Positions 1 through 8,258 of a stretch of DNA of 64,000 bases are shown here, one piece after another (within the stretch, counting starts at the first letter, position 1; each line of letters begins with the position of its first letter). The position numbers and the translations under genes are program-made. Under the pieces are notes generated by a model. That model was not told the origin of the DNA. It saw only the letters and a program-made list of their open reading frames with translations, and did not search any database. Source of the stretch: Variovorax sp. OV700 (GTDB taxonomy: Bacteria; Pseudomonadota; Gammaproteobacteria; Burkholderiales; Burkholderiaceae_C); contig NZ_FNDR01000006.1 in assembly GCF_900099805.1 (NCBI RefSeq), forward strand, positions 186,001 to 250,000, written 5' to 3'.

Positions 1-276
1 CGAGCCGCCACGGCCTTCGGCCTCCTTGCGCACGGCAATGACATATTCCGTCGGCGCGTTGGTGGCGTTGCGCGCCGTCGCGAAGTTGATCAGCGAGTAG
101 TGGCGCCAGTCGGTCTTGCCGTCGGGCAGCGTCACCTGCACGCGGATGTGGGCACCGGCCGCGAAGCCGGGCAATGCGCGGCCATCTTCCGCGCGCAGCC
201 GGAGCATGCGGATCAGCGGATTGAGTTCGCGCGCTTCGGCAACGCGAAGCTGAAGGGTGGCGGTGGGAGCAGTCAT
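1..276 (-). CDS. PDR/VanB-family oxidoreductase (flavin/NAD reductase with ferredoxin domain), N-terminal part only
   Basis: The first 92 residues of a protein whose C-terminus lies left of the window. It begins MTAPTATLQLRVAEARELNP and contains RHYSL (about residue 59-63), the flavin-binding motif of the ferredoxin-NADP reductase fold, followed by EYVIAVRKE. Phthalate dioxygenase reductase and VanB proteins have this start, with an NAD domain and a C-terminal 2Fe-2S domain that cannot be seen here. Such reductases usually feed electrons to a Rieske oxygenase. It lies 14 bases after the iorB-like stop on the same strand, so it is probably the last gene of the iorA-iorB transcript. The family call is firm; the partner is unknown. 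Confidence 0.85.
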   Translation of the reverse strand, partial: MTAPTATLQLRVAEARELNPLIRMLRLRAEDGRALPGFAAGAHIRVQVTLPDGKTDWRHYSLINFATARNATNAPTEYVIAVRKEAEGRGGS

Positions 277-290
277 CGTGCGTGGTCTCT

Positions 291-1799
291 TCAGGCCAGT
301 GCGTGCTGCGCCAGCGCGGCTTGCAGCTTGTGGCCGTGTTCGTCGGCGAGCGCCGCGTCGCGCAGTTCGCGCAAGGTGGCAGGCGCGAGCGCTGTGCCGG
401 CACGCTCGACCGCGCGCATCACGGTGTCGTAGTTGCGGATACCGCGCTCGTGCGTGTCGCTGTAGCCCTTGACGAGGCGCTGGCACTGGGCCAGCTCGAC
501 GGCCAGCTCGGGGTTGCGCTGGGCCGTGGCGGCAATGCGTTGAAGCCACTCTTCGATGCGGCGGTTTTCTTCCGCGTAGCGCATCGTCGAGCGGCGCCAG
601 CGCTTGCATGCCGCCACGGTGCGCAGCATCAGATAGCCATGCAGCGAACTGGTCTGGATCACACGGCCGTGCTGCGTGAAGCGCTCGACGATCCTCTTCG
701 GCAGCGTTGAGTTCATGAGCCAGCGGCCGATGCCGCCCGGCAGCGTTTCGCAGATTTCCTGCAGTCGCGGATGCATGTATTCGTTGATGGCGAGCAACTG
801 CCCCGGCTGCACGCGGGCCTCGCCGCGCACGCGCTCGAAGCGGGTGGCGCGGGTTTTGAGCGCGGCGACGCGGGCGGTGTCTTCGTAGGACATCCACAGT
901 GCAAGGTGTCGTGCGGTTTCGCGCAGCAGTCGGTGATCCTCGCTGCCGGGCAGCGTGGCGATGGCGGCCATGCGGTCGAGGTACAGGGCCGCGTAGGCCG
1001 GATCCTGGTAGTCGATGAGGCGGCGCACGCCCTCGAGCAGGAAGTCTTGTGCGGCGAGCGGGAAACCGTGCTGCACGCGTTCGACCAGCGCGCGCACCGC
1101 GGGGTGGCGAGGCTGCGGCACCGGCGTGGCCACAACCGCCTCCGGCGGCGTCTCGCCATCGTCGCCACCCTGGGCGCGCGCAAACGCCGCGCCAAAGGCC
1201 TTGAGGCTGGGCTTGACGCCCACGCCGCCGCGCTCGATGGTGGCCTCGAACTGCCCGCGGCTGAACGGCAGCACGCCCGAGCCCGCCAACGCGCCGAACA
1301 GCACGGCGCTGATCACGCTGCCCGAAGCCTCGGCCGCCTGCGCCATGTCGAAGCGGATGAAACGCTTGGCGGCTCTTGCGGTGTGCGCGAGCAGCTGGGC
1401 GCTGTCGACGCGGCCATCGCCGAGCGCGCTCTTCTCCGCAATGGAGAACACGCGGTGCGTCGATGCGATGAGCGTGGTGCGGTCACGCGTGACCAGCCCG
1501 CGTTGCACGGCACGGCCGGCTTCCATGAGTTCCGAGGCCAGCACCACATCGACATCGCCCGGCAACGGCATCAACGCCAGCACCGGCGAGCCACCATCCG
1601 TCTCGGCCTGCACCAGGGGATACAGCTCGACGTAGTAGATGGTGGCACCAGTGCGCTGCGCGACGCCGGGCACCGAGGTGGTCTGCGCGACGTAGCCATT
1701 GGCCTCGCCCATGTCGACGATCCAATCGGCCAGCACGCCGCCGCCTTCCCCGCCCATGGCGAGGATTGCGATCTTGATGGGCTGTGGCTTGTTCGTCAT
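291..1799 (-). CDS. iorB: Indolepyruvate oxidoreductase beta-type subunit with C-terminal DUF6537
   Basis: 502 residues. The N-terminal 190 or so are a pyruvate:ferredoxin oxidoreductase gamma-type domain (ILAMGGEGGGVLADWIVDM near the start, then SVPGVAQRTGATIYYVE). The remainder, with ENRRIEEWLQRI and LVKGYSDTHERG, matches the long C-terminal extension (DUF6537) found in proteobacterial iorB-like proteins but not in the short archaeal IorB. With IorA it should oxidise arylpyruvates such as indolepyruvate or phenylpyruvate to the aryl-acetyl-CoA. The start at MTNKPQP is chosen because it follows the iorA stop by 4 bases; an ORF extending to 2123 reads through iorA out of frame. The nearby MRSEAM start at 1814 is possible but less likely. 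Confidence 0.88.
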   Translation of the reverse strand: MTNKPQPIKIAILAMGGEGGGVLADWIVDMGEANGYVAQTTSVPGVAQRTGATIYYVELYPLVQAETDGGSPVLALMPLPGDVDVVLASELMEAGRAVQRGLVTRDRTTLIASTHRVFSIAEKSALGDGRVDSAQLLAHTARAAKRFIRFDMAQAAEASGSVISAVLFGALAGSGVLPFSRGQFEATIERGGVGVKPSLKAFGAAFARAQGGDDGETPPEAVVATPVPQPRHPAVRALVERVQHGFPLAAQDFLLEGVRRLIDYQDPAYAALYLDRMAAIATLPGSEDHRLLRETARHLALWMSYEDTARVAALKTRATRFERVRGEARVQPGQLLAINEYMHPRLQEICETLPGGIGRWLMNSTLPKRIVERFTQHGRVIQTSSLHGYLMLRTVAACKRWRRSTMRYAEENRRIEEWLQRIAATAQRNPELAVELAQCQRLVKGYSDTHERGIRNYDTVMRAVERAGTALAPATLRELRDAALADEHGHKLQAALAQHALA

Positions 1800-1803
1800 T
1801 GCT

Positions 1804-3996
1804 TCAGAACGCATAGGCTTCGCGGCGGCGCGCCTCGCCGCGCTGCAGCCAGCCGATGACGGCGGCGCGCACGCGCTCGCGCAGCAGGTCCCAGCGGCTC
1901 GGGTTGCTGACGATCTGCGCCTTGTAGAACGAGGGGCACAGCACCGCGGCATGCGAGACCTCGCCGCAGACCCCGCAGCCGACGCAGCTGTCGAGCACGG
2001 TCGCAACCGGATCGGTGCGCAGCGGATCGGGGTTGGGCTTGATCGAAAGCGAGGGGCAGCCCGAGAGACGGATGCACGAGTGGTCGCCGGTGCAGGTGTC
2101 GGAATCGACGCCGAACTTTTCACGCACCATGCGCTTGCCGTCTGCGATGGCCTTGCGCACCAGCGGCTTTTCGCGGCGCTGCTTGTTGAGCATGCACTCC
2201 GACTGCGCGATGAGGACCTTGGGACCTTTCTTCGTCGTGGTGAGCGCGTCCTTCAGCGCATCGCGCATGCCGGCCACGTCATAGGTGCGGCGCAGCGTCT
2301 TCACCCATTCGACGCCCACGCCGCGAACCGCGCGCTCGATCTCGTGGCCGGTGCTGCGCGTCTTGTTGACGGCATTCGACGAGAGGATGTCCTGCCCGCC
2401 TGTGGCCGAGGTGTAGTTGTTGTCGACGACGATGGTGAGGTTGTCGCTTTTATTGAAAACCGCATTGGCCACGCCGCTGGTGAGGCCGTTGTGCCAGAAG
2501 CCGCCGTCGCCCATCATCGAGATCGCACGCTTGCCGGCCGGCGCATTGAGCGCCGCCGCACCGGCCCCGCCAAGGCCGTAGCCCATGGTGGTGTTGCCGA
2601 TGTTGAAGGGCGGCAGGATGGAGAACAGGTGGCAGCCGATGTCGGCACTCACGTGGTGCGCGCCGAGCTCGCGCTCGACCAGTTTCATCGCGCTGAATAT
2701 CGGGCGCTCGGGGCAACCGATGCAAAAACCTGGAGGACGCGCATGCACCACTTCGCCGAGCGACGAGGACGGCAATGCCGGCTCGGGCGCGCCATCGACG
2801 CCGATGGCGGCCACTTCCTTGAGCGGGATAACCTTGCGCTCGGCCACCTTGACAGGCAGCGGCGCCAGGCGCTCATAGTGCTCGCAGAAGGTGCGCGCGC
2901 CCTTCAGCAGTTCGGACGCGGTGTACTCACCCGCCACCGGCAGCATGTCCTTGCCGTGCAGCGCGGTGGCCGAGCCGGCCTGGCGCAAGATGATCGCGAG
3001 GTTCTGCTCGACGAAGTTGGGCTGGCCCTCCTCCACGATCATCACCGCACGCTTGCCTTCGCAGAAGCGGATCACTTCGCTCTCGATGACCGGGTAGGCC
3101 ACGTTCATCACATAGAGCGGTACCTGCGTGTTGCCGTAGACATCGGCCAGGCCCAGGCGTTCGAGCGCACGCAGCAGCGTGTTGTAGCTACCGCCCTGCA
3201 CGATGATGCCGATGTCGTCGGCGTCCTCCGAGAAAAACTCGTTGAGCTTGCGCTCCTCGATGAAGCGCACCGCGGCGGGCCAACGGTCCTTCACCTTTTC
3301 CTGCTCATGCACGAAGCTCGCGGGCGGCAGCACGATGCGGCTGACGTCGCGCTGCGGATTTTCGAGCGCCTCTTTCAGCGTGAACTTCGCGCGCTTGTTG
3401 TCGCCGGCGATGAAGTGGCCGTGCACATGGCAGGCGCGGATGCGCAGCTGCAGCATCACGGGCGTGTTGCTGGCCTCGGAGAGATCGAAACCGGTCTTCA
3501 CCGCATCGACGATGCTCGGCAGGTTGGGACGCGGATCGAGCAGCCAGATCTGCGACTTCATCGCGAACGCATGGCTGCGCTCCTGCATGATCGACGAGCC
3601 TTCGCCGTAGTCTTCGCCCACGATGATGAGTGCGCCACCCGTGACGCCACCCGATGCGAGGTTGGCGAGCGCATCGGACGCCACGTTGGTACCCACGGTG
3701 GCCTTGAAGGTGACGGCGCCGCGCAGCGGGTAGTTGACCGACGCAGCCAGCGTGGCGGCCGCGGTGGCTTCGCTCGCGCTGTTCTCAAAGCGGATGCCCT
3801 GCTCCGCAAGAATGTCCTGCGCATCGGCCAGCACATCCATCAAGTGCGAGATGGGCGCGCCCTGGTAGCCGGCCACATAGGAAACCCCCGATTCAAGCAG
3901 GGCCTTGGTGACCGCCAGAATGCCTTCACCGCGAAATACCTCGCCACCGGAAAGCCGCAGCTTCTTGACTTCTTCGACGAACGAACGCTCAGCCAT
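1804..3996 (-). CDS. iorA: Indolepyruvate ferredoxin oxidoreductase alpha subunit
   Basis: 730 residues, the usual size for IorA. The order is a pyrimidine-binding oxidoreductase domain (YQGAPISHLMDVLADA near residue 40), a middle domain, a thiamine-diphosphate domain (MGDGGFWHNGL near 490, then VVDNNYTSATGGQD), and two cysteine clusters at the C-terminus (CTGDHSC..GCPS near 637 and CVGCGVC near 670) for 4Fe-4S centres. It catalyses ferredoxin- or acceptor-linked oxidative decarboxylation of arylpyruvates during aromatic amino acid breakdown. The start MAERSFVEEV is preceded by an AAGGAC-like ribosome site; an upstream in-frame ATG at 4083 lacks one. It is divergent from a MarR gene, its likely regulator. 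Confidence 0.93.
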   Translation of the reverse strand: MAERSFVEEVKKLRLSGGEVFRGEGILAVTKALLESGVSYVAGYQGAPISHLMDVLADAQDILAEQGIRFENSASEATAAATLAASVNYPLRGAVTFKATVGTNVASDALANLASGGVTGGALIIVGEDYGEGSSIMQERSHAFAMKSQIWLLDPRPNLPSIVDAVKTGFDLSEASNTPVMLQLRIRACHVHGHFIAGDNKRAKFTLKEALENPQRDVSRIVLPPASFVHEQEKVKDRWPAAVRFIEERKLNEFFSEDADDIGIIVQGGSYNTLLRALERLGLADVYGNTQVPLYVMNVAYPVIESEVIRFCEGKRAVMIVEEGQPNFVEQNLAIILRQAGSATALHGKDMLPVAGEYTASELLKGARTFCEHYERLAPLPVKVAERKVIPLKEVAAIGVDGAPEPALPSSSLGEVVHARPPGFCIGCPERPIFSAMKLVERELGAHHVSADIGCHLFSILPPFNIGNTTMGYGLGGAGAAALNAPAGKRAISMMGDGGFWHNGLTSGVANAVFNKSDNLTIVVDNNYTSATGGQDILSSNAVNKTRSTGHEIERAVRGVGVEWVKTLRRTYDVAGMRDALKDALTTTKKGPKVLIAQSECMLNKQRREKPLVRKAIADGKRMVREKFGVDSDTCTGDHSCIRLSGCPSLSIKPNPDPLRTDPVATVLDSCVGCGVCGEVSHAAVLCPSFYKAQIVSNPSRWDLLRERVRAAVIGWLQRGEARRREAYAF

Positions 3997-4155
3997 GGGG
4001 GTCCTTGTTCTCTCTCGTGGGACGATGCGAGCAAGCTGCTGCACCGTGGTTTCTATAATGTTGACAAATGAATGTATCCACAATCATGAATTACCCTAGA
4101 CATGCAAGCAGCGTGCCCGCGGCTGCCGTGAGGCGCGTGGACATGAGGTGCCTTC
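3997..4155. promoter_or_regulatory. Divergent promoter region between iorA and marR
   Basis: A 159-base spacer with an AT-rich core (about 4051-4095) that stands out from the GC-rich surroundings. On the minus strand TTGTGG, a 17-base spacer and CATTAT form a plausible promoter for iorA. On the plus strand TTGACA occurs at 4061-4066 upstream of marR, without a good -10 box at normal spacing. MarR-family regulators usually bind such divergent spacers near their own gene, so this is the expected operator region. I found no clean palindrome, so the exact site is not assigned. Confidence 0.5.
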
Positions 4156-4632
4156 ATGGCTGACCAACCGCCCGAAACGCATCGCTTCGTCGATGACTAC
4201 CTGCCCGCATTGCTGGCGCAGGCCAGCCAGCTGATCTCCTCGGAGTTCCACGAGGTGGCACGGCAGCAGGGTTTTTCCGTGTCGGAGTGGCGCGTGATGG
4301 CGTCGCTCGCGGGCAGTGAGCCGATCAGCATCGGGCAGCTCGCGCAGGTGACCGTGACCAAGCAGCCGACCGTGACACGCCTGCTGGACCGCATGGAAGC
4401 ACGCGGGCAGGTCGAGCGGCTGCCCCATGAAAGTGATCGCCGCATCACGCTGGTGCGCATCACGCGCAAGGGGCTGAAGGCGGTGGAGCACCTGATGGAG
4501 CTCGCGCGCGACCACGAGCGGCGCGTGCTCGAACCCTTTGGCCTTCGGCGCGCTGAAGAGCTGAAGCAGACCCTGCGGCAGATGATCGACCTGCACGTGA
4601 ATTTGCCGGTCGAGGAGCCGGAAGAAGACTAA
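4156..4632 (+). CDS. MarR-family transcriptional regulator
   Basis: 158 residues with the winged helix-turn-helix of MarR repressors: ISIGQLAQVTVTKQPTVTR (about residues 55-73) is the DNA-recognition region and DRRITLVRITRKG (about 95-107) the wing. N- and C-terminal helices would form the dimer interface. The start ATG at 4156 is preceded by GAGGTG. It is divergent from iorA-iorB, so it probably controls that arylpyruvate oxidation operon in response to an aromatic ligand; this is inferred from position. Its 3' end overlaps the end of the convergent pseudogene at 4629 by 4 bases. Confidence 0.92.
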   Translation: MADQPPETHRFVDDYLPALLAQASQLISSEFHEVARQQGFSVSEWRVMASLAGSEPISIGQLAQVTVTKQPTVTRLLDRMEARGQVERLPHESDRRITLVRITRKGLKAVEHLMELARDHERRVLEPFGLRRAEELKQTLRQMIDLHVNLPVEEPEED

Positions 4633-5183
4633 GGAATCAGCACCGCGCGACCGCGATGGCCGCGCTGCGCGATCCATTCGAGCGCCATGGCGGCATCGGC
4701 AAGAGCGAAGCTGTGCACGTCGAGATGCAGGCGGCCGTCGGCCAGCCGCGCGAGCAAACCGGGAACCGCCGCACGGCCCTCGGCTTCACGCCTGAACATG
4801 TTGAGCGGCAGCAGCGCCACGTCGCGCTGCAGAAAATACGCGATGTCGAGCTGCAGCGTGGGGCCGGCCGTGTAGCCGATGAGCACTGCGCGGCCACCGG
4901 GCCGCACGGCAGGCAGCACCGACGAAAGAACGCTGCCGCCGACCGTGTCGATCAGCAGGTCTGCACTAGCGGCTGGCGGAGGTTCACCATCCGGATCGAC
5001 CGCCATCACGGTGCAGCCGGCTTCGCGCGCCAGCTACATGGCGAGCGAGCCCACGGCACCGCTCGCGCCTGTCACCAGAACCTGTTCGCCGGCCTGCAGC
5101 CTGGCGACTTCATGCAGCGCCACCCATGGTACTTCCTCCAGCAGAGGCACCGCGTCGAAGCCGTGGATGCAAACGGCTTTCAT
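4629..5183 (-). pseudogene. Quinone oxidoreductase-like (zinc-type alcohol dehydrogenase family) pseudogene: internal deletion plus in-frame amber stop
   Basis: The reading frame starts MKAVCIHGFDAVPLLEEVPW and jumps directly to VALHEVARLQAGEQVLVTGA, the start of the nucleotide-binding domain. Family members are about 310-340 residues and carry some 100 residues of GroES-like domain between these two segments; here they are missing. A TAG codon (complement of 5034-5036) then follows GAVGSLAM, where the family has glutamine (CAG). Beyond it the same frame continues with LAREAGCTVMAVD and a normal C-terminus ending RAVLIP. The total is 185 codons. The ATG overlaps the stop of the upstream hydrolase (ATGA), so the gene was the last of the operon. 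Both lesions would destroy function unless a fragment is used. Confidence 0.88.
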
Positions 5184-5980
5184 GGCAGTGTCGAGAGAAA
5201 GCCGAGCACCGCCTGCACGAAGGCTTCGGGCATCTGGTCCGGCAAAGGCACCATGCCGCCTTCGATGTCGACGATGCGCGCACCCGGCAGATGGTGTTGC
5301 AGCTCCGTTGCATGCGGTGCGGCAAACGGATCGCCGGTGGCGCGGATGAGGAGCGCAGGCTGCGTCACGCGGCCGATGCGCTCTTCCATGCGGTAGGACG
5401 CGACGGCGCGATGGCCCTCCTCCACACGATGGCCGACCTTCAACGCGTCGAGCACGAAGGCCTCGAGCAGATCGGGGCGGCCCGGCGGATAGAAGCCCTG
5501 GCGCTTTTGCCAGAGTGCAGACAGATGGCTTCCATCGTCGCTTGGCGCGACCTCGTCTATGGGCGGCCTCTGGGTCCTGGCGATGCGAAAGGCTTCGCCG
5601 GCGTACGGCGTGGACGACAGCACGAGGCCGCGCACGCGATCGGGAAAGGCCGCGGCCAGTTCGATCGCCACGACGCCGCCGGTGTGATGGCCCACCACGT
5701 CGGTCTGACGGATGTTCAGCGCATCGAGCAGCTCGCACGCCACCCGCGCCCATTGCGCGATGCTTGCCGGCACGCCGCCGTCCGACGAATCGCCGAAGCC
5801 CGCGGTGTCCATGGCAATGGCCCGATACCGCGCGCCGAGCAGCGGCAGCACCGCACGGTACTCGGCCCAGCTGCGCGGCGACTGATGCAGCAGCAGCACG
5901 GCCGGCGCATGAGCATCGCCGCACGCCGCGTAGTGCACCTGCCCCACCGACAGGTCGGCAAAGGCGCGGCGGATGATCAT
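5180..5980 (-). CDS. Alpha/beta-fold hydrolase-like protein with atypical active site
   Basis: 266 residues, starting MIIRRAFADLSVGQVHYAAC. The fold is recognisable: oxyanion-region LLHQSPRSWAEY (30-41), MDTAGFGDS (57-65), the nucleophile elbow DVVGHHTGG (94-102), and RATGDPF near the C-terminus. The elbow has His99 where serine, cysteine or aspartate is normal (G-H-H-T-G). The segment that usually holds the catalytic histidine reads EGGMVPLPDQ, with no histidine. A classical Ser-His-Asp hydrolysis is therefore unlikely; relatives with a GxHTG elbow exist in proteobacteria but I do not know their reaction. It is coupled by ATGA overlaps to the genes on both sides. The substrate is unknown. 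Confidence 0.85.
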   Translation of the reverse strand: MIIRRAFADLSVGQVHYAACGDAHAPAVLLLHQSPRSWAEYRAVLPLLGARYRAIAMDTAGFGDSSDGGVPASIAQWARVACELLDALNIRQTDVVGHHTGGVVAIELAAAFPDRVRGLVLSSTPYAGEAFRIARTQRPPIDEVAPSDDGSHLSALWQKRQGFYPPGRPDLLEAFVLDALKVGHRVEEGHRAVASYRMEERIGRVTQPALLIRATGDPFAAPHATELQHHLPGARIVDIEGGMVPLPDQMPEAFVQAVLGFLSTLP

Positions 5981-6981
5981 GAGCGCGTCTCGTCGGCGGG
6001 CGCGCGCCACAGCCCGGCGTGCCGCAGCTCGCCGAGCGTGCGCGACAGCACGTCGCGCCGGTAGGATGCGATATCGCGGCCCTGATAGTCGTAGAAGCCG
6101 CTGCCGCTCTTGAGGCCGAGTCGCCCTTCCTCGACCATGCGATCGACGATGGCCGGCGCGGTGTAGCGGCCCTTGCCGATCGAGGCCGACATCTCGCGGC
6201 TCGCGTGATGCAGGATGTCGCAGCCGCCGAAGTCGATGAACTCGACCACCCCGAGTGCGGCAAAGCGCAGGCCCAGGCCGTAGCGCGTGGCCTTGTCGAT
6301 TTCCTCGGCGGTTGCGGCGCCCTCCTCGATCATGCGGGCCGCCTCGTTCATCACCAGCGCCTGCAGCCGCGGCACGATGTAGCCCGGCGTTGCGCCGCAG
6401 ACCACGGGCAGCTTGCCGATCTCTTCCATCAGCGCCTTGGTGCGCGCGAGCACGGCGGCATCGGTGCCCGGGTGGCAGCTGAGCTCGACCACCGGAATCA
6501 CGTAGGCCGGGTTGAGCCAGTGCATGTTGAGAAAACGGCCGGGCAGGCGCACCAGCGCCGCGAGCTGCGTCACGAGGATGCTGCTGGTGGTCGAGGTCAG
6601 GATCGCGTCGTCGCGGCAATGGCGGTTGAGCTGCTCGAAGGCCTCGCGCTTGGCGTCCATGGTCTCGGGCACGCCTTCGAACACCAGCTCAGCGGCGGCC
6701 AGCGCCTGCGGCGCCGAAGCGGCATTCACGAAGTTCACCCGCTCGGCGATGCGCTGGCTCTGCGCCGCATCGATCACACCGAGCTGCGCCAGGCTCGCGA
6801 GGCTGGCTTCGATCTCGGACCTGGCTTCGCCCTGCAGGCGTTGCCAGGCTTCATCGCTGCGCTGGCGCAGGTCGACAAGCGAGATGCGATGTCCGGCATA
6901 GGCGAACGCGATTGCAATCCCGCGCCCCATTCGCCCGGCACCGACGGCGGCAAAGCGCGGCAACAGCGGCTCATTCGCCAT
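5977..6981 (-). CDS. 3-hydroxyacyl-CoA dehydrogenase family NAD-dependent oxidoreductase
   Basis: 334 residues. The N-terminal Rossmann domain shows AAVGAGRMGRGIAIAFAYAG (about residues 11-30), and the catalytic-histidine region reads MHWLNPAYVIPVVEL (near 153), corresponding to the HxxNP motif of 3-hydroxyacyl-CoA dehydrogenases. The C-terminal helical domain follows (GLGLRFAALGVVEFIDFGG). Short single-function members include 3-hydroxybutyryl-CoA, carnitine and gulonate dehydrogenases, so the substrate is open. It overlaps the opine-dehydrogenase-like gene by 11 bases and the hydrolase gene by 4, indicating one operon. Oxidation of a 3-hydroxy acid derivative, followed by the neighbouring enzymes, is a reasonable inference. 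Confidence 0.87.
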   Translation of the reverse strand: MANEPLLPRFAAVGAGRMGRGIAIAFAYAGHRISLVDLRQRSDEAWQRLQGEARSEIEASLASLAQLGVIDAAQSQRIAERVNFVNAASAPQALAAAELVFEGVPETMDAKREAFEQLNRHCRDDAILTSTTSSILVTQLAALVRLPGRFLNMHWLNPAYVIPVVELSCHPGTDAAVLARTKALMEEIGKLPVVCGATPGYIVPRLQALVMNEAARMIEEGAATAEEIDKATRYGLGLRFAALGVVEFIDFGGCDILHHASREMSASIGKGRYTAPAIVDRMVEEGRLGLKSGSGFYDYQGRDIASYRRDVLSRTLGELRHAGLWRAPADETRS

Positions 6982-8044
6982 CGTGCAGCCTCTCCTTGAG
7001 CTGCGCCGCGCTCAGTTCGGCGAGGCCCAGGCTTTCGAAGGTGCGCGGGCCGTAACGAAGCTCGCGGCCGAGGAAGCCGCCGACGATGGCGAGCAGGCCA
7101 TGTGCGATGGGCGCATCCACCCCCGCATGGCGCGCCGCGGAGGCCAGGAACGCGAGCCCGAGTTCGGTGTCTTCGGTGATGTAGCGATGCGTGTGCAGGT
7201 CGATGTTTTCGCGCCAGTCGCCCGACTTGACGAGCTGCTTGTGCGCATCGCCGTACATCCACTGGTCGTTGTCGTAGTGGTCGGCCAGCGGATAGTGCGG
7301 CGCGCCCTGCCCGAAGGCCTCGCGCACCGCGATGCGCTCGCGGTCGAGCCGGTCGGTCACGTCGCGCACCGCGCGCTGGGTGCCCTCGTTGTGGATGTCC
7401 CAGCGCTCGAAATGCTGCAGCGGTGCGGCGTTCATCACCATGAGCGGCGGGTGGATGACCGGGCCGGCGTTCATGAGTGCGCCCGAGAGCGCATCGCCGC
7501 AGGCATGCACCGCCGGGTAGGCCCTGCGAATCACCTCGATGGCTTCGACCTCCTTGCGGGCCGGATACACGCCGGTCGGCAGGCGGATGGCGCGGATCGT
7601 GACATTCACTTCGCGCTCGCCATGCTTGCGTGCAAGGTAAGGCAATGTGCCGGTTTCAGCCCAGGCCACGTCGGCGCGGTTGCCGGCCTGTCGCACCGTT
7701 CTTGCCATCACGTAGCTGCCGAAGGTGCCCGGCGGCAGGAAGACGACCTGGCCGTCGACCAGGTGCGGTGCCATGGCGAGCGCGATGTCGTGCTGGGCAA
7801 TAGCTGGCGTAGGAACGACGATGAGTTCGGCGTCCTTCAGGGCTGCGGCGATGTCGGCGGTGGCCAGCGCAAGCGGCACTTCGCGCGTGCCATCGGCATC
7901 CTTCAGCGTGATGGCGCCGGCTTTCACGACCGGCTCAAGGGCAGCCGCGTCGCGGCGCCAGAGGCGCACTTCATGGCCAGCTTCGGACAGGTCCGCGGCG
8001 GCCGCATAGGCGCCGTGGCCACCCCCAAGAATCGCGATTTTCAT
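6971..8044 (-). CDS. NAD/NADP octopine/nopaline (opine) dehydrogenase family protein
   Basis: 357 residues. The N-terminal NAD domain begins MKIAILGGGHGAYAAAADL, and the C-terminal domain (about 185-350) contains NAGPVIHPPLMVMNAAPL and the His-rich HTHRYITEDTELGL segment typical of the opine dehydrogenase fold. Family members join or split amino acids and 2-oxo acids, or oxidise related compounds; in soil betaproteobacteria many are catabolic. It is the first gene of a four-gene minus-strand operon with a 3-hydroxyacyl-CoA dehydrogenase, a hydrolase-like protein and a broken quinone oxidoreductase. The start ATG is the first codon of the Rossmann strand, as usual. The substrate cannot be told from the sequence. 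Confidence 0.87.
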   Translation of the reverse strand: MKIAILGGGHGAYAAAADLSEAGHEVRLWRRDAAALEPVVKAGAITLKDADGTREVPLALATADIAAALKDAELIVVPTPAIAQHDIALAMAPHLVDGQVVFLPPGTFGSYVMARTVRQAGNRADVAWAETGTLPYLARKHGEREVNVTIRAIRLPTGVYPARKEVEAIEVIRRAYPAVHACGDALSGALMNAGPVIHPPLMVMNAAPLQHFERWDIHNEGTQRAVRDVTDRLDRERIAVREAFGQGAPHYPLADHYDNDQWMYGDAHKQLVKSGDWRENIDLHTHRYITEDTELGLAFLASAARHAGVDAPIAHGLLAIVGGFLGRELRYGPRTFESLGLAELSAAQLKERLHDGE

Positions 8045-8186
8045 GTTTGAAATTTGAAAAGCAGATGTCGATGAACCGGCGGCCGCGGTGCGGACCGGGG
8101 AAAGAATGCACTATTACATTACTTTTCATCGATTCATGTGTCAATCAAATTTCGCCCTAGGGAGCCCCTCGGAAACCCGCAATGAA

Positions 8187-8218
8187 AAAGCCCGCGCTTC
8201 TTGCGAAGCGCGGGCTTT
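8187..8218. terminator. Bidirectional intrinsic terminator between the opine operon promoter region and rhlE
   Basis: A perfect 14-base inverted repeat, aaagcccgcgcttc and its complement, around a TTGC loop, with T-runs on both sides. It lies 40 bases downstream of the minus-strand RNA helicase stop, whose transcript would end in a strong GC hairpin followed by UUUUU. Confidence 0.9.
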
Positions 8219-8258
8219 CTTTTGGGGCGAGGCAGCCGGCCGGCTGCTTCGAAATGGA

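Noticed and set aside
1800..2123. N-terminal extension of iorB
   Set aside because: Reads through the iorA C-terminus out of frame; no homology.
1699..4071. 790-codon plus-strand ORF opposite iorA and iorB
   Set aside because: Antisense to two firmly identified genes; composition (His, Arg, Ala, Asp rich) is typical of GC-driven shadow frames and there is no family sequence.
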